From contig CAMWSZ010000029.1 in the NCBI GenBank assembly GCA_947177005.1, forward strand, positions 1-14,244: a DNA stretch of 14,244 nucleotides, written 5' to 3'. Within the stretch, counting starts at the first letter, position 1. The number at the start of each line of letters is the position of its first letter. The notes under the pieces were generated by a model that was not told the origin of the DNA, made no database searches, and worked only from the letters and a program-made list of their open reading frames with translations. The translations under genes were made by a program, and so were the position numbers. This DNA comes from an uncultured Clostridia bacterium. GTDB lineage: Bacteria > Bacillota > Clostridia > Oscillospirales > Oscillospiraceae. This document shows positions 12,046 to 14,244 of this stretch, in pieces.

Positions 12046-13797
12046 CTATTTGACGGTAAAGCTGTCGTAGCGGCTCCCGCGGCGGATCAGCTCCTCTAAT
12101 TTGTCCACGTTCTGTACTGGGCCGCCGCCCAGCACACAGCGAACGGTAATATTTTTCCCGGTTCTCTGAGCAACCACATCCCGGATAACATCTTTCACCT
12201 GCGGGTCATCCAAGGTTTCCAGAATCATGTCGTCGCCGCAGTGAACCACCATAACATCGCCCTGTAATTCACCGTGGGCATCCTCCAGCATGTACCAATA
12301 CATGGGCGTCAGCCGTTCCTTGATCCGTTCCAGCAGATTCCCCCAGAGGCCGTCCGTTTCTTCTTTTACGGCAGCGGGTTTTGGTTCTGCCGGGATAGGG
12401 GCCGGTTCAGGCGAGGGAGCCACTCTAGGCCGCGGGGCTGGCCGGACCGGTTCTCCGTAGGGGGGCGGACCGTCATCCGGCAGGGGAGGCGGGTCCATAT
12501 CCCAAGGAGGACTGCCGTTATCTGGCAGTGGTGGCGGCTCCTCGTCCCAAGGCGGACGGTCCTCCGCAGGGGGCGGGGGAGGCGGGGCCGCTTTTTTCAC
12601 GGCCTGTACCGGCTTTGCACGCCGCACAGGCTGCGGCGGCGCGGCAGGCGTTCCGGTACGGACCGCCTCTTCCAGACGGGCGATCCGTGCGCTCAGCGCG
12701 GCGGTGTCGCCGCACAGACTCTCGTCACACAGGCGCAGCAGGCAAAGCTCCGCGTCAGTGCGGCGGTTGGGGCTGAGGGGAAGGGCGGCAGCGGCAGCTT
12801 GCAGCTGCGACGCCATAAACAGCAGTCTCCGGGGCGGCACGCCCTGCGACAGTTCCGACAGCCGGGCGTCATCGTACCCGCCGGACAGCAGCTCCATACC
12901 GCCTTTCGGGGCGGTCATACGGATCAGGAGGTCCCGTGTCAGCGCGGACAGCTCGTTCAGGAGGGCCCCCACGTCCTTGCCGCCGCAGTACAGCCGGTCC
13001 AGCGCCAGCAAAGCACTTTCTACGTCCCGGCGCAGGATACAGCGCATCAGCTCTGCGGTCTGCACGTTTCCGGCCAGGCCCAGCACGTCCAGCACCCGGG
13101 GCGTATCAATCACGCCGCCTGCAGCGCCGCACTGGTCCAACAGACTCAGACCGTCCCGCAGCGCACCGTCGGACAGCCGGGCCAATAATCCGGCGGCGTC
13201 CGGGGCAAGGGTCATGCCCTCCTGCTGCGCCACGTATTGCAGGCGGTCCGCAATATCCTGTGGCCGGATGCGCTTAAACGCGAAGCGCTGGCACCGGGAC
13301 AAAATGGTTGCGGGGACTTTATGCAGCTCGGTGGTTGCGAGGATAAAGATCAGGTGTGCTGGCGGCTCCTCCAGGATTTTCAGCAGGGCGTTGAAGGCCG
13401 CCACGGACAGCATATGGACCTCGTCGATGATATAGACGCGGTATTTCACGCTGGCGGGGGCATAAACGGCGTCATCCCGCAGGGCGCGGACGTGGTCTAC
13501 GCCGTTATTGGAGGCGGCGTCCAGCTCCAGCACGTCCAGCAGGCTGCCGTTATCGATGCCCAGGCAGGCAGGACAGGCATTGCAGGGGTCGCCGTCCGCG
13601 GGATTCTGACAATTGACGGCTTTCGCCAGGATTTTGGCGCAGGTAGTTTTCCCGGTGCCGCGGGTACCGGTAAAGAGGTAGGCGTGGGAGAGACGGTTCT
13701 GCGCGGCCTGACGCCGGAGGGTGTCCGTAATATGGGACTGTCCCACCACATCGGCGAACGCTTTAGGCCGCCATTTACGGTAGAGAGCCTGATACAT
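12046..13797 (-). CDS. dnaX: DNA polymerase III subunit gamma/tau
   Basis: DnaX is the AAA+ motor of the clamp loader that places the beta sliding clamp on DNA. The 583-residue product starts at ATG 13797, 8 bases after GGGAGG, with the classic opening MYQALYRKWRPKAFADVVGQ. Walker A is GTRGTGKTT (44-52). Four zinc-binding cysteines follow (63, 72, 75, 78). Walker B is IIDEVHML with Asp125-Glu126. ATTELHK and ILSRCQRF (SRC motif, about 165-172) are sensor and arginine-finger regions. Domain III ends near residue 375. A proline-rich linker (about 384-476) contains an imperfect duplicated block, and a tau-type C-terminal domain covers about 481-583. An in-frame extension to 13884 is rejected because it runs through the SRP RNA gene. 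dnaX probably relies on read-through from the ffs promoter, since no separate promoter is evident. The ybaB-recR genes that often follow dnaX are absent. Confidence 0.96.
   Translation of the reverse strand: MYQALYRKWRPKAFADVVGQSHITDTLRRQAAQNRLSHAYLFTGTRGTGKTTCAKILAKAVNCQNPADGDPCNACPACLGIDNGSLLDVLELDAASNNGVDHVRALRDDAVYAPASVKYRVYIIDEVHMLSVAAFNALLKILEEPPAHLIFILATTELHKVPATILSRCQRFAFKRIRPQDIADRLQYVAQQEGMTLAPDAAGLLARLSDGALRDGLSLLDQCGAAGGVIDTPRVLDVLGLAGNVQTAELMRCILRRDVESALLALDRLYCGGKDVGALLNELSALTRDLLIRMTAPKGGMELLSGGYDDARLSELSQGVPPRRLLFMASQLQAAAAALPLSPNRRTDAELCLLRLCDESLCGDTAALSARIARLEEAVRTGTPAAPPQPVRRAKPVQAVKKAAPPPPPPAEDRPPWDEEPPPLPDNGSPPWDMDPPPLPDDGPPPYGEPVRPAPRPRVAPSPEPAPIPAEPKPAAVKEETDGLWGNLLERIKERLTPMYWYMLEDAHGELQGDVMVVHCGDDMILETLDDPQVKDVIRDVVAQRTGKNITVRCVLGGGPVQNVDKLEELIRRGSRYDSFTVK
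12457..12555 (-). repeat. Imperfect tandem repeat coding the Pro-rich DnaX linker
   Basis: The linker reads PPWDEEPPPLPDNGS, PPWDMDPPPLPDDG, then a decayed PPPYGEP: a unit of about 15 residues (about 45 bases) of the form PPWDxxPPPLPDxG. The DNA copies are similar but not identical. It lies between the AAA+ part and the tau-type C-terminal domain. Confidence 0.75.
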
Positions 13798-13844
13798 AGG
13801 CGAAGCCTCCCGGAAAAAGGGATAAAGAGATACCATGAAAAACT

Positions 13845-13980
13845 CTCCGCAAGCATCCGCTCCGAACCGGAGACCTCGCGGCACATGTAGTCCCGCTTAA
13901 TGCTGCTCGGTTCCCCGCCTGACATGGTTCACAGGCATCCATTGCGCGAGACCGGGACCTCAACACGAATGCTTGCGGAG
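13845..13980 (-). ncRNA. ffs: Signal recognition particle RNA, small bacterial (4.5S-like) type
   Basis: On the minus strand the universally conserved Ffh-binding core is present: GAACCATGTCAGG, then a CGG-GGAA-CCG hairpin with a GGAA tetraloop, then AGCAGC (13930-13902). The GCCTG/CAGGC helix flanks the asymmetric loop. The ends pair to close the rod: CTCCGCAAGCAT (13980-13969) with ATGCTTGCGGAG (13856-13845), with an inner helix CTCGCG/CGCGAG. The mature length would be near 136 nt if these helix ends are the RNA ends. There is no Alu domain, unlike the long Bacillus type. TTTTT (13842-13838) just beyond the closing helix gives an intrinsic-type end. The RNA joins Ffh to form the particle that directs membrane proteins to FtsY. 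It lies about 40 bases upstream of dnaX on the same strand, a frequent arrangement in Firmicutes. Exact ends are inferred. Confidence 0.92.
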
Positions 13981-14002
13981 GATTTTTCATGGTATGGACT
14001 GG

Positions 14003-14031
14003 ATTATACACTACCAGCCGCCGGATGTCAA
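14003..14031 (-). promoter_or_regulatory. Perfect-consensus promoter for ffs (and probably dnaX)
   Basis: On the minus strand TTGACA (14031-14026), a 17-base spacer, then TATAAT (14008-14003). Both hexamers and the spacing match the sigma-A/sigma-70 consensus exactly, as expected for an abundant stable RNA. Transcription should start near 13996, about 15 bases before the inferred mature 5' end. Confidence 0.93.
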
Positions 14032-14035
14032 GAGG

Positions 14036-14076
14036 AAAATTTGGGTGTTCAGGGCAAGCGCCGCTGCCTTGAACAC
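14036..14076 (-). terminator. Probable terminator of the minus-strand gene at the window end
   Basis: On the minus strand GTGTTCAAGGC (14076-14066) can form 11 pairs with GCCCTGAACAC (14055-14045), including one G-U pair. The 10-base loop region can itself form a short AGC/GCT hairpin. AAATTTT follows at 14042-14036. It starts 19 bases after the stop codon and ends just before the ffs -35. The T-run is short. Confidence 0.6.
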
Positions 14077-14095
14077 GCCGTTCTTTCCTGAAGTC

Positions 14096-14244
14096 TTAAA
14101 ACGGCAGTTCCCACTCGCCGTTTTCGTCGAAAACCAGATTGGTGTCCGGATTTGTTTCAACAGGGCCGGGTCCGCTCATTATTTTCATCTGGGCAAGAGA
14201 TGACACGCAGTTTACTTTCACATCGACCAGGTAGATCTGTGAGT
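14096..14244 (-). CDS. C-terminal fragment of an unrecognised protein
   Basis: The minus-strand frame is open from the window edge to a TAA at 14098-14096, giving 48 residues. The visible part contains a beta-like stretch IYLVDVKVNCVSSLAQMKIM (residues 3-22 of the fragment), a polar linker with GPGPVETNPDTN, and the end VFDENGEWELPF. I do not recognise the family. The acidic tail ending in Leu-Pro-Phe recalls the protein-binding tip of single-stranded-DNA-binding proteins, but the rest does not look like an SSB and the likeness may be chance. A likely terminator follows. Coding status is supported by the open frame, the terminator placement, and the lack of any other explanation for the stretch. 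Confidence 0.6.
   Translation of the reverse strand, partial: SQIYLVDVKVNCVSSLAQMKIMSGPGPVETNPDTNLVFDENGEWELPF

Noticed and set aside
13798..13884. An N-terminal extension of DnaX by 29 residues
   Set aside because: It passes through the SRP RNA 3' end and terminator, while the internal ATG at 13797 has GGGAGG at 8 bases and the standard DnaX opening.
13966..13995. The long inverted repeat as terminal repeats of a mobile element
   Set aside because: The repeat encloses only the SRP RNA, there is no transposase and no target duplication, and the inner part is explained by the RNA's closing helix.
14096..14244. Calling the right-end fragment a single-stranded DNA-binding protein
   Set aside because: Only the last few residues resemble SSB. 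The beta-strand region and linker do not match the family.

Overview
The window looks like chromosomal DNA from a Gram-positive anaerobe of the class Clostridia, most plausibly the Oscillospiraceae (the Oscillibacter/Flavonifractor/Dysosmobacter neighbourhood). This is inferred from strong AGGAGG-type ribosome binding sites, GC-rich coding sequence with AT-rich intergenic promoters, a small SRP RNA directly upstream of dnaX, hybrid histidine kinases with an HDIRTPMNAI box, and a CX2CX2CX5C flavoprotein. It was not confirmed by any search. I see no tRNA, rRNA, insertion sequence, CRISPR array or phage gene, and no intergenic gap exceeds about 255 bp.

Left part (1-4915). The 3' end of mtaB (tRNA ms2t6A methylthiotransferase) is followed by a small uncharacterised helical protein translationally coupled (ATGA overlap) to a GNAT acetyltransferase. 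A membrane-anchored zinc-ribbon/Big2 protein with its own promoter and terminator comes next. A diacylglycerol-kinase-family lipid kinase (minus) and an AI-2E-family membrane protein (plus) then diverge from a compact region in which both promoters appear to use the same palindromic -35 hexamer.

Centre (4889-11343). This is a signalling block entirely on the minus strand. It begins at 11190 with a strong promoter driving three tightly packed genes: REC-HD-GYP-PAS-like-GGDEF (predicted to both make and break c-di-GMP), a stand-alone Hpt phosphotransfer protein, and a membrane hybrid histidine kinase with two receiver domains. Together they hold every part of a His-Asp-His-Asp phosphorelay that could end on the c-di-GMP enzyme. 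A strong terminator closes this operon. An AraC-family regulator with a cupin sensor domain lies just beyond it with its own promoter and a leader inverted repeat. Diverging from the operon promoter is a gene for an iron-sulfur-flavoprotein-like reductase. The two divergent promoters carry the same 10-base word over their -35 elements.

Right part (11976-14244). A bidirectional terminator separates the flavoprotein gene from dnaX (DNA polymerase III gamma/tau) on the minus strand. Just upstream of dnaX is the SRP RNA gene (ffs) with a perfect consensus promoter. It is framed by a 30-bp imperfect inverted repeat that extends beyond the RNA into dnaX leader sequence. The window ends in the C-terminus of an unrecognised minus-strand protein ending in ELPF.

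The most interesting points are the c-di-GMP phosphorelay cassette (including a receiver domain with Arg in place of the conserved Lys), the family of TTGCA-type -35 elements at the two divergent promoter regions, and the extended repeat around ffs that could link SRP RNA maturation with dnaX expression.
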